From contig CAJLFL010000011.1 of assembly GCA_905205855.1 (NCBI GenBank), positions 1-19,295 of the forward strand: a DNA stretch of 19,295 bases. Reading direction: 5' to 3'. The stretch is from an uncultured Eubacteriales bacterium. GTDB lineage: Bacteria; Bacillota; Clostridia; Monoglobales; Monoglobaceae. The notes beneath the pieces are model-generated. The model was not told the origin of the DNA, did not search any database, and saw only the letters and a program-made list of their open reading frames with translations. Positions 1 to 7,998 of this stretch are shown piece by piece; positions within the stretch are counted from its first letter, which is position 1, and each line of letters starts with the position of its first letter. A program made the position numbers and the translations under genes.

Positions 1-23
1 AATGTAAATTAGAGAGGTGTATC

Positions 24-968
24 ATGAATAAAATATCCATTATAGGAACAGGAAGTGTAGGATCTACCATAGCATATACCATTACGGTAATGGGTTTGGC
101 ATCCGAAATTGTAATGATTGACATTAACAATGACAAGGCGCTTGGTGAGGCTCTTGACATAAGACAGGGAACTCCTTTCTGCGGAGCCTGTTCAGTGTAT
201 GCCGGCGATTACCGTGACGCGGTAAATTCCGATATTGTAATACTGACATCCGGTGTTGCAAGAAAGCCGGGACAAACCCGTCTTGAGCTTGCTCAGACAA
301 ATGTAAATATTACAAAGTCCATAATACCGGAAATCACAAAATACGCTCCGGACGCTACATATATTATAGTAAGCAATCCGGTTGATGTTTTGACATATAC
401 TTTCCTTAAACTTTCAGGTATTCCGGAAAGTCGCATTATCGGCTCCGGTACAATTCTGGATACGGCGCGTCTGCGTACAAGACTGGCTGAGTATTACAGT
501 ATAAATCAAAGCAACGTACATGCTTATGTATTCGGCGAACACGGTGATTCTTCATTTATCCCGTGGTCAGTTGCAAATATTTCCAATGTTCCCATCAGCG
601 AATGTAAAAATCTTATTACCAATACCGGGCTGACAGCTCCGGAACTCAATTTTGAAGAAATCGAGCAGTATGTCAGAAAATCCGGCGGCCGTGTTATTGC
701 GCGCAAGGGCGCAACATTCTATGCGGTTTCTGTTTCTGTGTGCCACATATGCAAGTGCGTACTCAGCGGTATTGATACAACTATGACGGTATCTACCATG
801 ATGCACGGCGAGTATGGCATAGATGACGTTTGCCTCAGTACGCTTAACGTTGTAGGTAATAACGGTCTGCACGGCAAGGTTAATGTTTCGCTTACCGACG
901 AGGAGGTTGCAAAGCTTCGTCACAGTGCCGATACATTAAAGGATGTTATAAACAATCTTGAAATATAA
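24..968 (+). CDS. mdh: Malate dehydrogenase of the LDH/MDH superfamily (LDH-like fold)
   Basis: This 314-residue cytosolic enzyme most likely interconverts oxaloacetate and malate with NADH. The N-terminal Rossmann motif GTGSVGS is at residues 8-14. Catalytic residues are visible: His173 in GEHGDSS, Asp146 and Arg149 in LDTAR, and Arg86 in the mobile loop. The decisive specificity position (Gln102 in standard LDH numbering) is Arg80 in the loop ARKPGQTR, which is the malate/oxaloacetate residue. Thr231 (LDH position 246) is LDH-like, so the active site is mixed. Homology searches will probably call it L-lactate dehydrogenase. The start at 24 has an AGAGAGGTG ribosome binding site just upstream. 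Fumarase follows after 17 bases and fumarate reductase lies further downstream, which supports malate as substrate. Family confidence is high; substrate is inferred. Confidence 0.85.
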   Translation: MNKISIIGTGSVGSTIAYTITVMGLASEIVMIDINNDKALGEALDIRQGTPFCGACSVYAGDYRDAVNSDIVILTSGVARKPGQTRLELAQTNVNITKSIIPEITKYAPDATYIIVSNPVDVLTYTFLKLSGIPESRIIGSGTILDTARLRTRLAEYYSINQSNVHAYVFGEHGDSSFIPWSVANISNVPISECKNLITNTGLTAPELNFEEIEQYVRKSGGRVIARKGATFYAVSVSVCHICKCVLSGIDTTMTVSTMMHGEYGIDDVCLSTLNVVGNNGLHGKVNVSLTDEEVAKLRHSADTLKDVINNLEI

Positions 969-985
969 AGAAAGGCGGTAGAAAA

Positions 986-2362
986 ATGGAGTTTCGTACA
1001 GAGCATGACTCTATGGGTGAGGTAAAGGTGCCTGCGGATCGTCTGTGGGCTGCTCAAACGCAAAGAAGTCATGAGAATTTTAAAATCGGTGTGGATATAG
1101 AAACCATGCCGCGTGAAATCACACACGCTTTCGGAATCTTGAAAAAGGCAGCTGCTCTTGCCAATGCAGAGCTGAAACCTGAGAAGATGACAGCTGAAAA
1201 GCTTAAAGCAATATCGGCAGCCTGCGATGAGGTAATTGCAGGAAAGCTTAATGATCATTTCCCGTTGGTTGTATGGCAGACCGGTTCCGGTACTCAGTCA
1301 AATATGAATGCCAATGAGGTAATTGCAAACCGTGCAAATCAGATTGCCGATGCAAAGCTTTGTCATCCGAATGACGATATAAATATGAGTCAATCCTCGA
1401 ACGACACATTCCCGACCGCTATGCATATTTCTGCAGTACACGCGATTGAAGATAAGCTTTTGCCTGCGGTTGAGCTTTTGATAAAAACCTTTAAACGGCT
1501 TGAAAATGAGAACGAGGGCATAGTTAAATCCGGACGTACACATCTTCAGGATGCAACTCCGATAAAGTTCAGCCAGGAGATTTCCGGCTGGAGATCAAGC
1601 CTTGAAAGAGATGCGGAGCTGCTTAAAATGTCAGTAAAACCGCTGTATGAGCTTGCTCTCGGCGGAACTGCGGTAGGTACAGGACTTAACGCTCCGGCAG
1701 GATTTTCCGAATTGGTTGCGGAAAAGGTCGCAGGTCTTACAGGCAAGCCCTTTGTGACTGCTGCAAATAAATTCCATGCGCTTACTTCAAAGGATGAACT
1801 TGTTTTTGCACACGGTGCAATAAAGGCGACAGCATGCGATATGATGAAGATTGCAAATGATGTCCGCTGGCTGGCTTCCGGTCCGCGCGACGGTCTGGGC
1901 GAGATTCATATACCGGAGAACGAGCCGGGATCTTCAATTATGCCGGGAAAGGTAAACCCGACACAGTGCGAGGCTGTTACTATGGTTGCCGTTCAGGTAA
2001 TGGGAAACGACACAGCCGTTGCTATGGCTGCTTCACAGGGTAACTTTGAGTTAAATGTATTTATGCCGGTTGCCGCATATAACTTTTTGCAGTCTGCGCG
2101 TTTGCTTGCTGAGGCGATAGTTTCGTTTAACAACAACTGCGCTGTGGGAGTAACCGCAAATAAAGAAAAAATGTATCACAATCTGCATAATTCGCTTATG
2201 CTTGTTACTGCACTTAATCCTTATATCGGATATGAGAACGCGGCAAAAACAGCTAAAAAGGCGTTTAAGGATAATATTTCTCTTAAAGAAGCATGTGTTG
2301 AGCTGGGCTTTTTGACAGAGGAAAAGTTTGATGAGGTATTTCATCCTGAACAGATGGTTTAA
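986..2362 (+). CDS. fumC: Class II fumarate hydratase
   Basis: This 458-residue protein is the usual length for homotetrameric, iron-independent class II fumarase, which dehydrates malate to fumarate in the reductive direction. Visible family motifs are TGSGTQSNMN at residues 99-108, GRTHLQDATP containing the catalytic-dyad His186, and the signature loop GSSIMPGKVNP at 315-325 with catalytic Ser316. The match to fumarase rather than aspartase or argininosuccinate lyase rests on the HLQDATP and TGSGTQSNMN segments. A GAAAGGCGG ribosome binding site precedes the ATG. It sits 17 bases after mdh and 12 bases before hdrB, so all three are probably cotranscribed. Its place between mdh and a fumarate reductase suggests it feeds fumarate to the reductase. 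Confidence 0.95.
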   Translation: MEFRTEHDSMGEVKVPADRLWAAQTQRSHENFKIGVDIETMPREITHAFGILKKAAALANAELKPEKMTAEKLKAISAACDEVIAGKLNDHFPLVVWQTGSGTQSNMNANEVIANRANQIADAKLCHPNDDINMSQSSNDTFPTAMHISAVHAIEDKLLPAVELLIKTFKRLENENEGIVKSGRTHLQDATPIKFSQEISGWRSSLERDAELLKMSVKPLYELALGGTAVGTGLNAPAGFSELVAEKVAGLTGKPFVTAANKFHALTSKDELVFAHGAIKATACDMMKIANDVRWLASGPRDGLGEIHIPENEPGSSIMPGKVNPTQCEAVTMVAVQVMGNDTAVAMAASQGNFELNVFMPVAAYNFLQSARLLAEAIVSFNNNCAVGVTANKEKMYHNLHNSLMLVTALNPYIGYENAAKTAKKAFKDNISLKEACVELGFLTEEKFDEVFHPEQMV

Positions 2363-2374
2363 TGGAGGTAGAAA

Positions 2375-3181
2375 ATGAGAGTCAGTTATTTTCCGGGCTG
2401 TACCCTCCGAACAAAGGCAAAAGACCTTGATTTTTATGCACGCAAATGTGCAGAGCTTTTGGGCATAGAAATGTGCGAAATCAAGGATTGGCAGTGCTGC
2501 GGCGGCGTGTTTGTCAGCGCAAAGGACGAAATTGCGTCCAAGCTGCCTTCTGTACGTGCTCTTGTCGCCGCAAGGGACAATGAGCAGCCTTTGGTGACGG
2601 TATGTTCAGCCTGTCATAATGTAATAAAACAAACAAATCACGCTATGCAAACGGATGGTGATTTCGCCGCAAAGGTTAATCTGTATATGGCTCAGGATAA
2701 AAATCCGTCAGAGCCATACAGCGGTGAAACCGAGGTTTATCATTATCTGGAGCTTTTGCGCGATAAGGTCGGATTTGATAAAATCCGCGAAGCTGTTGTA
2801 AATCCGCTTAAAGGCAGAAAGATTGCGGCTTATTACGGATGTATGCTTCTGCGTCCCGGCAAGGTTATGAACTTTGACGATCCCGAAAATCCTCAGCTTA
2901 TGGAGGAGTTTATCAAGGCTTTGGGCGCTGAGCCTGTCAGCTATTCAATGAGAAACGAGTGCTGCGGAGGCTATGTTGCACTTGAGGATGCTGAATCCGC
3001 AAGGAAAAAATCAAATGCAGTAAGTCAGAGTGCAGCCAACAACGGCGCAGACATGATAGTTACCGCATGTCCTCTTTGCAAGTATAACCTTGTTAAAAAC
3101 GGCAGTTCAATTCCGGTTATATATTTTACCGAGCTGCTCGCTGAGGCTCTCGGAGTAAAGGAGGATAACAATGCTGAATAA
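2375..3181 (+). CDS. hdrB: Heterodisulfide reductase subunit B-like protein with two CCG domains
   Basis: This 268-residue protein carries two complete cysteine-rich (CCG) motifs. Motif 1 is Cys9, Cys41-Cys42, Cys77 and Cys80. Motif 2 is Cys156, Cys196-Cys197, Cys232 and Cys235. In methanogen HdrB each motif binds a non-cubane [4Fe-4S] cluster that cleaves a disulfide. All ten ligands are present, so both clusters could form. The ribosome binding site is GGAGG, about 7 bases before the ATG, and fumC ends 12 bases upstream. The 3' end overlaps hdrC by 11 bases, implying translational coupling and complex formation. The natural acceptor is unknown. This is not expected to be a methanogen, so CoM-S-S-CoB is unlikely, and no DsrC gene is visible. 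Direct electron delivery to FrdAB or a low-molecular-weight thiol are alternatives. Confidence 0.9.
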   Translation: MRVSYFPGCTLRTKAKDLDFYARKCAELLGIEMCEIKDWQCCGGVFVSAKDEIASKLPSVRALVAARDNEQPLVTVCSACHNVIKQTNHAMQTDGDFAAKVNLYMAQDKNPSEPYSGETEVYHYLELLRDKVGFDKIREAVVNPLKGRKIAAYYGCMLLRPGKVMNFDDPENPQLMEEFIKALGAEPVSYSMRNECCGGYVALEDAESARKKSNAVSQSAANNGADMIVTACPLCKYNLVKNGSSIPVIYFTELLAEALGVKEDNNAE

Positions 3182-3563
3182 AAACGAACTCAAAAAAGAG
3201 CAGATACTTCGTATGAGCGGTGTTAATCCTCTTAAGTGTATGCGCTGCGGTAAGTGCTCAGGCACATGCCCGTCGTATGATGAGATGGAATATCATCCGC
3301 ATCAGTTTGTATATATGGTTGAAAACGGAGATATAGACGCACTTATGAAGTCTGAATCCGTATATAAGTGTCTTTCGTGCTTTGCATGTGTTGACCGCTG
3401 TCCCAGAGGTGTAGAACCGGCAAAGCTTATAGAAGCTCTGCGTCTTTGCGTTATCCGCGAAAAGGGAGGCAGTCACATGACTGCGGATGATATCCCGGCG
3501 CTTTTGGATGACGATATGCCACAGCAGGCTATAATGAGCGCTCTGCGTAAATATTCAAAATAA
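3171..3563 (+). CDS. hdrC: Heterodisulfide reductase subunit C-like ferredoxin
   Basis: This small 130-residue protein has two [4Fe-4S] binding motifs: Cys23-Cys26-Cys29-Cys33-Pro and Cys67-Cys70-Cys73-Cys77-Pro. The residues between them form the helical linker typical of HdrC. In the known complexes HdrC is the electron wire between HdrA and HdrB. An AGGAGG ribosome binding site lies inside the end of hdrB, and the ATG overlaps the hdrB stop region by 11 bases. No membrane segment is present, so this is the soluble HdrABC type rather than the membrane HdrDE type. The last 30 residues are a low-complexity acidic tail with no recognised role. hdrA follows after 17 bases. Confidence 0.92.
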   Translation: MLNKNELKKEQILRMSGVNPLKCMRCGKCSGTCPSYDEMEYHPHQFVYMVENGDIDALMKSESVYKCLSCFACVDRCPRGVEPAKLIEALRLCVIREKGGSHMTADDIPALLDDDMPQQAIMSALRKYSK

Positions 3564-3580
3564 GAAAGGAGAAACAAACC

Positions 3581-5575
3581 ATGCAAAGAATTGGAGTTTT
3601 TGTCTGTCATTGCGGCACAAATATTGCCGGAACGGTAGATGTAAAATCAGTTGCCGAAGAGCTGAAAAACGAACCGGGTGTTGTTTTCTCCACCGACTAT
3701 CAGTATATGTGCTCACAGGCGGGGCAGGACATGATAAAAAATGCTGTTAAAGAGCATAGCCTTACCGGAATAGTGGTATGCTCATGTTCACCGCGTATGC
3801 ACGAGGCAACCTTCCGCAAGACTGCGGCAGCTGCCGGAATTAATCCTTATATGGTTGAGATAGCCAATATCCGCGAGCAATGCTCATGGGTACATAAGGA
3901 AATGCCGATAGGAACGGAAAAAGCGATAATTCTCGGTAAGGCGGCTGTTGCAAAGGTAAACCTTAATGCGCCGCTTACCCCCGGTGAAAGTCCCGTTACC
4001 AAGCGCGCTTTGGTAATCGGAGGAGGAATAGCCGGAATCCAGACTGCACTTGATATTGCGGATGCAGGATTCCCGGTTGATATAGTAGAAACCAAGCCGA
4101 CAATAGGCGGAAAGATGGCTCAGCTTGATAAAACCTTCCCGACTCTTGACTGTGCGGCTTGTATTCTGACGCCTAAAATGGTTGATGTGGCACAGAACGA
4201 GAAAATACGTATATTTTCATATTCAGAGGTAACGGACGTAAGCGGTTTTGTCGGTAACTTTGATGTTAAAATCAAGCGTAAGGCAAGATTCGTAAAGGAG
4301 GACGTGTGTACCGGCTGCGGAGCTTGTACCGAAAAATGTCCTCAGAAAAAGGTTCCGAATGAGTTTAACCTCGGCATGGATAACCGCCGCGCAATATATA
4401 TTCCGTTTGCACAGGCAGTACCTAAGGTTGCGACTATTGATCCTAATTACTGTATGATGCTTAAGAACGGAAAATGCGGACTTTGTGCAAAGGTTTGCAC
4501 TGCCGGTGCTATTGACTATAATGCCAAGGATGAAATTATAGAGGAAAGATACGGTGCTATAGTTGCTGCAACCGGATTTAATCCTATTTCAATGGATAAG
4601 TTTGATGAGTTTGCATATTCACAGTCAAAGGATGTTATTACCTCTCTGGAGCTTGAGCGTTTGATGAACGCAGCCGGCCCGACCGGCGGAACGCTTTTGC
4701 GTCCGTCCGATAATGAGCATCCGCATACAATAGTATTTGTTCAGTGCGTAGGCTCAAGATGCGAAGCGTGTGCACAAAAGGGTAAGGAGTATTGCTCTAA
4801 AATCTGCTGTATGTATACCGCAAAGCATGCAATGCTTATCCGCGATAAATATCCTGATACAGATGTTTATGTATTTTATATAGACGTACGTACTCCGGGT
4901 AAGAACTTTGATGAATTTTATCGCCGTGCCGTTGAAGAATACGGCGTACACTATATTAAGGGAATGGTCGGCAAGGTATCGCCCGAAGGTAAAGTGCTTA
5001 AAGTCCAGGCATCTGATTTGATTGACGGAAAGCAGCTTCATATAGATGCGGATTTGGTTGTACTTGCCGCTGCGATAGAGCCGGATAAGTCTGCAAGACC
5101 TTTGGCAACAATGCTTACCGCAAGTATGGATACAAATGACTTCTTTACAGAGGCGCATCCGAAACTCAGACCGGTAGAGAGTCCGACTGCCGGCGTATTC
5201 TTGTCAGGCGCTTGCCAGGGACCTAAGGATATTCCGGAAACCGTTTCGCAGGCAGGAGCTGCAGCGTCTAAGGTTATCGGTCTTTTGTGCAAGGATAAGC
5301 TGGTCGGCAATCCGTGTATTGCACATTCGGATGAAATGATGTGCAATGGATGCTCAACTTGTGAAAAGGTTTGCCCGTACGGTGCAATCACATATGTAGA
5401 TAAAGAGTTCAGAATGCCCGACAGAACCACAAAGGTTCGCCGCGTAGCAAGCGTAAACGAGGCGGTGTGCCAGGGCTGCGGAGCTTGTACCGTTGCTTGT
5501 ATGTCCGGCGCTATGGATTTACGCGGATTTACAAGTAAACAAATTATGGCGGAGGTTGACGCAATATGCAAATGA
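3581..5575 (+). CDS. hdrA: Heterodisulfide reductase subunit A, flavin-bifurcating subunit
   Basis: This 664-residue protein is full length for bacterial and archaeal HdrA. The N-terminal domain has the HCGTNI and CSCSPRMHE segments that carry an iron-sulfur cluster. A thioredoxin-reductase-like FAD domain starts with GGGIAG at 147-152. An inserted ferredoxin domain has Cys243-246-249-253 and Cys291-299-302-306. A cysteine-rich CVGSRCEAC segment follows. A C-terminal ferredoxin domain has Cys588-591-594-598 and Cys630-633-636-640. In the family, HdrA holds the FAD at which electrons are bifurcated to a high-potential path (HdrC-HdrB) and to ferredoxin. The ribosome binding site is AAAGGAG. 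The 3' end overlaps mvhD by 10 bases. No selenocysteine or frameshift is visible. Confidence 0.95.
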   Translation: MQRIGVFVCHCGTNIAGTVDVKSVAEELKNEPGVVFSTDYQYMCSQAGQDMIKNAVKEHSLTGIVVCSCSPRMHEATFRKTAAAAGINPYMVEIANIREQCSWVHKEMPIGTEKAIILGKAAVAKVNLNAPLTPGESPVTKRALVIGGGIAGIQTALDIADAGFPVDIVETKPTIGGKMAQLDKTFPTLDCAACILTPKMVDVAQNEKIRIFSYSEVTDVSGFVGNFDVKIKRKARFVKEDVCTGCGACTEKCPQKKVPNEFNLGMDNRRAIYIPFAQAVPKVATIDPNYCMMLKNGKCGLCAKVCTAGAIDYNAKDEIIEERYGAIVAATGFNPISMDKFDEFAYSQSKDVITSLELERLMNAAGPTGGTLLRPSDNEHPHTIVFVQCVGSRCEACAQKGKEYCSKICCMYTAKHAMLIRDKYPDTDVYVFYIDVRTPGKNFDEFYRRAVEEYGVHYIKGMVGKVSPEGKVLKVQASDLIDGKQLHIDADLVVLAAAIEPDKSARPLATMLTASMDTNDFFTEAHPKLRPVESPTAGVFLSGACQGPKDIPETVSQAGAAASKVIGLLCKDKLVGNPCIAHSDEMMCNGCSTCEKVCPYGAITYVDKEFRMPDRTTKVRRVASVNEAVCQGCGACTVACMSGAMDLRGFTSKQIMAEVDAICK

Positions 5576-6000
5576 ATGAATATAAACCGCTTATAGTGGC
5601 TTTTTGCTGTAACTGGTGTTCCTATGCCGGCGCCGATCTCGCGGGGAACAACAGATTAAACTATCCGGCTGATGTAAAAATCATACGCGTGCCGTGTTCC
5701 TGCAGAGTAAATCCAATGTTTATCCTGCGTGCGTTTCAGCGCGGTGCTGACGGAGTAATAATCTGCGGCTGCCATCCGGGTGACTGTCATTATACTTCGG
5801 GTAATTACTATACACGCCGCCGTATGGCGCTGCTGTTTTCAATGCTTGATTATCTCGGAATTGAGAGAGAGCGTACCCATGTTGAATGGGTAAGTGCGGC
5901 AGAGGGCGCAAAATTTGCCGCTACAATGAACAGCTTTGCAGAGCGCATAGCCGCTCTTGGCGAAAATAAGAGATTGGAGGATTTGAGATGCAAGAAATAA
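5566..6000 (+). CDS. flxD: MvhD/FlxD-type [2Fe-2S] electron-transfer subunit
   Basis: This 144-residue protein matches the MvhD family. In methanogens MvhD links the hydrogenase to HdrA; in bacterial Flx-Hdr complexes FlxD links the NADH module to HdrA. Conserved cysteines are at 14, 15, 18, 44, 46, 68, 70 and 74, in the segments FCCNWCSYAG, VPCSCR and CGCHPGDCHY. These supply the single [2Fe-2S] cluster. The chosen ATG overlaps the hdrA stop by 10 bases and has GGAGG 10 bases upstream; a second in-frame ATG two codons later is further from that site. No hydrogenase large or small subunit is nearby, so the partner is the FlxA-like NADH module rather than Mvh. flxC overlaps the 3' end by 13 bases. 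Confidence 0.92.
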   Translation: MQMNEYKPLIVAFCCNWCSYAGADLAGNNRLNYPADVKIIRVPCSCRVNPMFILRAFQRGADGVIICGCHPGDCHYTSGNYYTRRRMALLFSMLDYLGIERERTHVEWVSAAEGAKFAATMNSFAERIAALGENKRLEDLRCKK

Positions 6001-6980
6001 AACGTGATGTTCTCATAGAAAAAGCCTCCGAATTATTGAAAAACGGAACAGTTGACAGAGTTCTCGGCTGGAAAGCCGGAGAATTTGATTATGACATAAC
6101 ACCCGGCATATTCTGTTCTGCCGAAGAACTTGAAAGCGACTTTGTATGGGGTGATTTCTGCGGTGCAAACTTTTCAAAGTACCTTGTAAAGGAAACCGGA
6201 AAGAGTGAAAACAAGGTTCTTGTTTTCTTAAAGCCGTGTGATACCTATAGTTTTAATCAGCTGCTTACCGAGCATAGATTTAACCGCGAAAGTGTTTATG
6301 CTGTTGCAATAGGCTGTGACGGTATGCTGGATATGAACAAGATTAAGGATAACGCAGAAGGAATTTCGTCTATAAGCGTTGACGGAGATAAAGTTAAGGT
6401 TGATACTCTGTATGATGGCTGTCAGGTTTATGAAAAATCGGATTTGCTGCTTGAGAGATGTAAAAACTGCAAATCCAAGAAGCATGTCGCATATGACGAG
6501 CTTTTGGGCAGCGACGGCGAGGTTTTGGATTCCGGCAGATTTGATGAGGTTGAAAAACTTGAGAAGATGACACCGGATGAACGTTTTGCCTTCTGGCAGA
6601 ATGAACTTTCACGCTGTATTCGCTGTAATGCCTGCCGTGACGTATGTCCTGCCTGCACCTGTGAAAAGTGCGTTTTTGACAACCCGAATTCGGGAGTGGA
6701 AAACAAAGCGGCAGCAAATGAATTTGAAGAAAAAATGTTCCATATAATCCGTGCATTCCATGTTGCCGGACGCTGCACAGACTGCGGCGAATGTTCGCGC
6801 GTTTGTCCTCAGCATATTCCGCTGCATTTGCTCAACCGTAAGTTTATCAAGGATATTGATAGTTTTTACGGTGAATATCAGGCAGGTGCGGAGGTCGGCA
6901 GCCGTGCGCCGATTGTAAACTATACAACCGAGGATTTAGAGCCGATCGAGGCGGTAGAAAGAGGTGACGGTAATGCGTAA
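5988..6980 (+). CDS. flxC: FlxC-like iron-sulfur subunit with C-terminal 4Fe-4S dicluster domain
   Basis: This 330-residue protein has an N-terminal alpha/beta domain (about 1-200) containing extra cysteines at 84, 110, 145, 158 and 161. The C-terminal dicluster ferredoxin domain has Cys210-213-216-220 and Cys263-266-269-273-Pro, plus Cys223, 225 and 228. The N-terminal part resembles FrhB/FdhB-type electron-transfer subunits. The role inferred from position is moving electrons between the NADH-oxidising flavin subunit and FlxD/HdrA. It overlaps flxD by 13 bases and flxB by 8 bases. Its ribosome binding site is TTGGAGG. The letter C is assigned from mirrored gene order D-C-B-A; assignment between B and C is uncertain. 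Family placement is more secure than its exact electron path. Confidence 0.75.
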   Translation: MQEIKRDVLIEKASELLKNGTVDRVLGWKAGEFDYDITPGIFCSAEELESDFVWGDFCGANFSKYLVKETGKSENKVLVFLKPCDTYSFNQLLTEHRFNRESVYAVAIGCDGMLDMNKIKDNAEGISSISVDGDKVKVDTLYDGCQVYEKSDLLLERCKNCKSKKHVAYDELLGSDGEVLDSGRFDEVEKLEKMTPDERFAFWQNELSRCIRCNACRDVCPACTCEKCVFDNPNSGVENKAAANEFEEKMFHIIRAFHVAGRCTDCGECSRVCPQHIPLHLLNRKFIKDIDSFYGEYQAGAEVGSRAPIVNYTTEDLEPIEAVERGDGNA

Positions 6981-7998
6981 AATATCACTTGATAAGCTGG
7001 ATGCGCTTTTTGCCGCTATAGCAGGTGCAAATACGCTTTATCTGCCGGTTGACGCAGAGGGCGGCGCAAGATTTGAAAAATGGGAGAGCGGTAAAAAGCT
7101 TTCGTCTGCCTTGAATACCGTAAGAAGCGCAAAGGACTTTTTCTTTCCACAGACCGAAAACCTGATGGACTTTAAGGTAGAGGGGAAGAATATAGAAATT
7201 ATAGATACACGCAGTGAATGTGACGATTTTGTCGTATTCGGCGTACGCGGCTGTGATGTAAAAAGCTTTGATGTACTTGACAGAGTTTTTTTGGCAGAGC
7301 CGGTTGACAGCTATTATAAAAACCGCCGCGAGCATGGTGTTATCGTAACGATGGCATGCACAAAGCCGGCTGAAACCTGCTTTTGCCATACATTTGACAT
7401 TGACGCATCAAATCCCGGCGGAGATGTTGTATGCTTTAAGACAGATGATGCGCTCTATATGGAGGCAAATACCGACAAGGGCACGAAGCTGCTTGAGCTG
7501 TTAAACGATTTAACCGAAGAAAGCGATTCCGCTGCAGCTGATGAACAGAAAGAGCTTATAAAGGAAAGACTCGGCAAGCTTCCGCTTGCAAAACTTTCGG
7601 CTGACGACTTCGGCAGCGGCAAGACGGCTGAATTTTTTGACGCACCTGAGTGGAGCGAGCTTTCTGAATCATGTCTGGGCTGCGGTACCTGTACCTTTGT
7701 TTGTCCGACTTGTCAGTGCTATGACATTAAGGACTTTAATACAGGACACGGTATTAAGCGTTTCCGCTGCTGGGATTCATGTATGTATTCCGATTTTACA
7801 AAGATGTCTGCAGGTCAGCCAAGACTCACTCAGTTAGAGCGGTTCCGTCAGAGATTTATGCACAAGCTTGTATATTATCCGACCAATAATGATGGATTGT
7901 TCTCTTGTGTGGGATGCGGCAGATGTCTTGCTAAATGTCCGATTCAGATGAATATAGTAAAGGTTATGAAAAAGTTGGGAGGTCACAAGAATGGTTGA
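6973..7998 (+). CDS. flxB: FlxB-like iron-sulfur subunit (AsrA/sulfhydrogenase beta type dicluster protein)
   Basis: The predicted product is 341 residues from the ATG at 6973. A GTG nine bases upstream is in frame, but AAGAGGTGA at 6959-6967 is correctly spaced for the ATG. The N-terminal domain contains FGVRGCDVKSFDVLD and ACTKPAETCFCHTFD, typical of the anaerobic sulfite reductase A / sulfhydrogenase beta family. The C-terminal dicluster domain has Cys234-237-240-244-Pro, CQC at 247-249, and Cys312-315-318-322-Pro. In that family this subunit works with an FAD/NAD subunit like the next gene. It overlaps flxC by 8 bases and flxA by 8 bases, so stoichiometric synthesis is likely. No sulfite reductase AsrC or hydrogenase catalytic subunit is nearby, so sulfite or proton reduction is not supported here. 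Confidence 0.8.
   Translation: MRKISLDKLDALFAAIAGANTLYLPVDAEGGARFEKWESGKKLSSALNTVRSAKDFFFPQTENLMDFKVEGKNIEIIDTRSECDDFVVFGVRGCDVKSFDVLDRVFLAEPVDSYYKNRREHGVIVTMACTKPAETCFCHTFDIDASNPGGDVVCFKTDDALYMEANTDKGTKLLELLNDLTEESDSAAADEQKELIKERLGKLPLAKLSADDFGSGKTAEFFDAPEWSELSESCLGCGTCTFVCPTCQCYDIKDFNTGHGIKRFRCWDSCMYSDFTKMSAGQPRLTQLERFRQRFMHKLVYYPTNNDGLFSCVGCGRCLAKCPIQMNIVKVMKKLGGHKNG

Noticed and set aside
24..968. Calling the first gene L-lactate dehydrogenase
   Set aside because: The specificity loop has Arg instead of Gln, and the neighbours are fumarase and fumarate reductase. Thr231 leaves some doubt, but malate is the better substrate call.
5038..5571. Antisense open frame of 177 codons over the end of hdrA
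   Set aside because: It is a shadow of the real hdrA coding frame, with no motif and no promoter.
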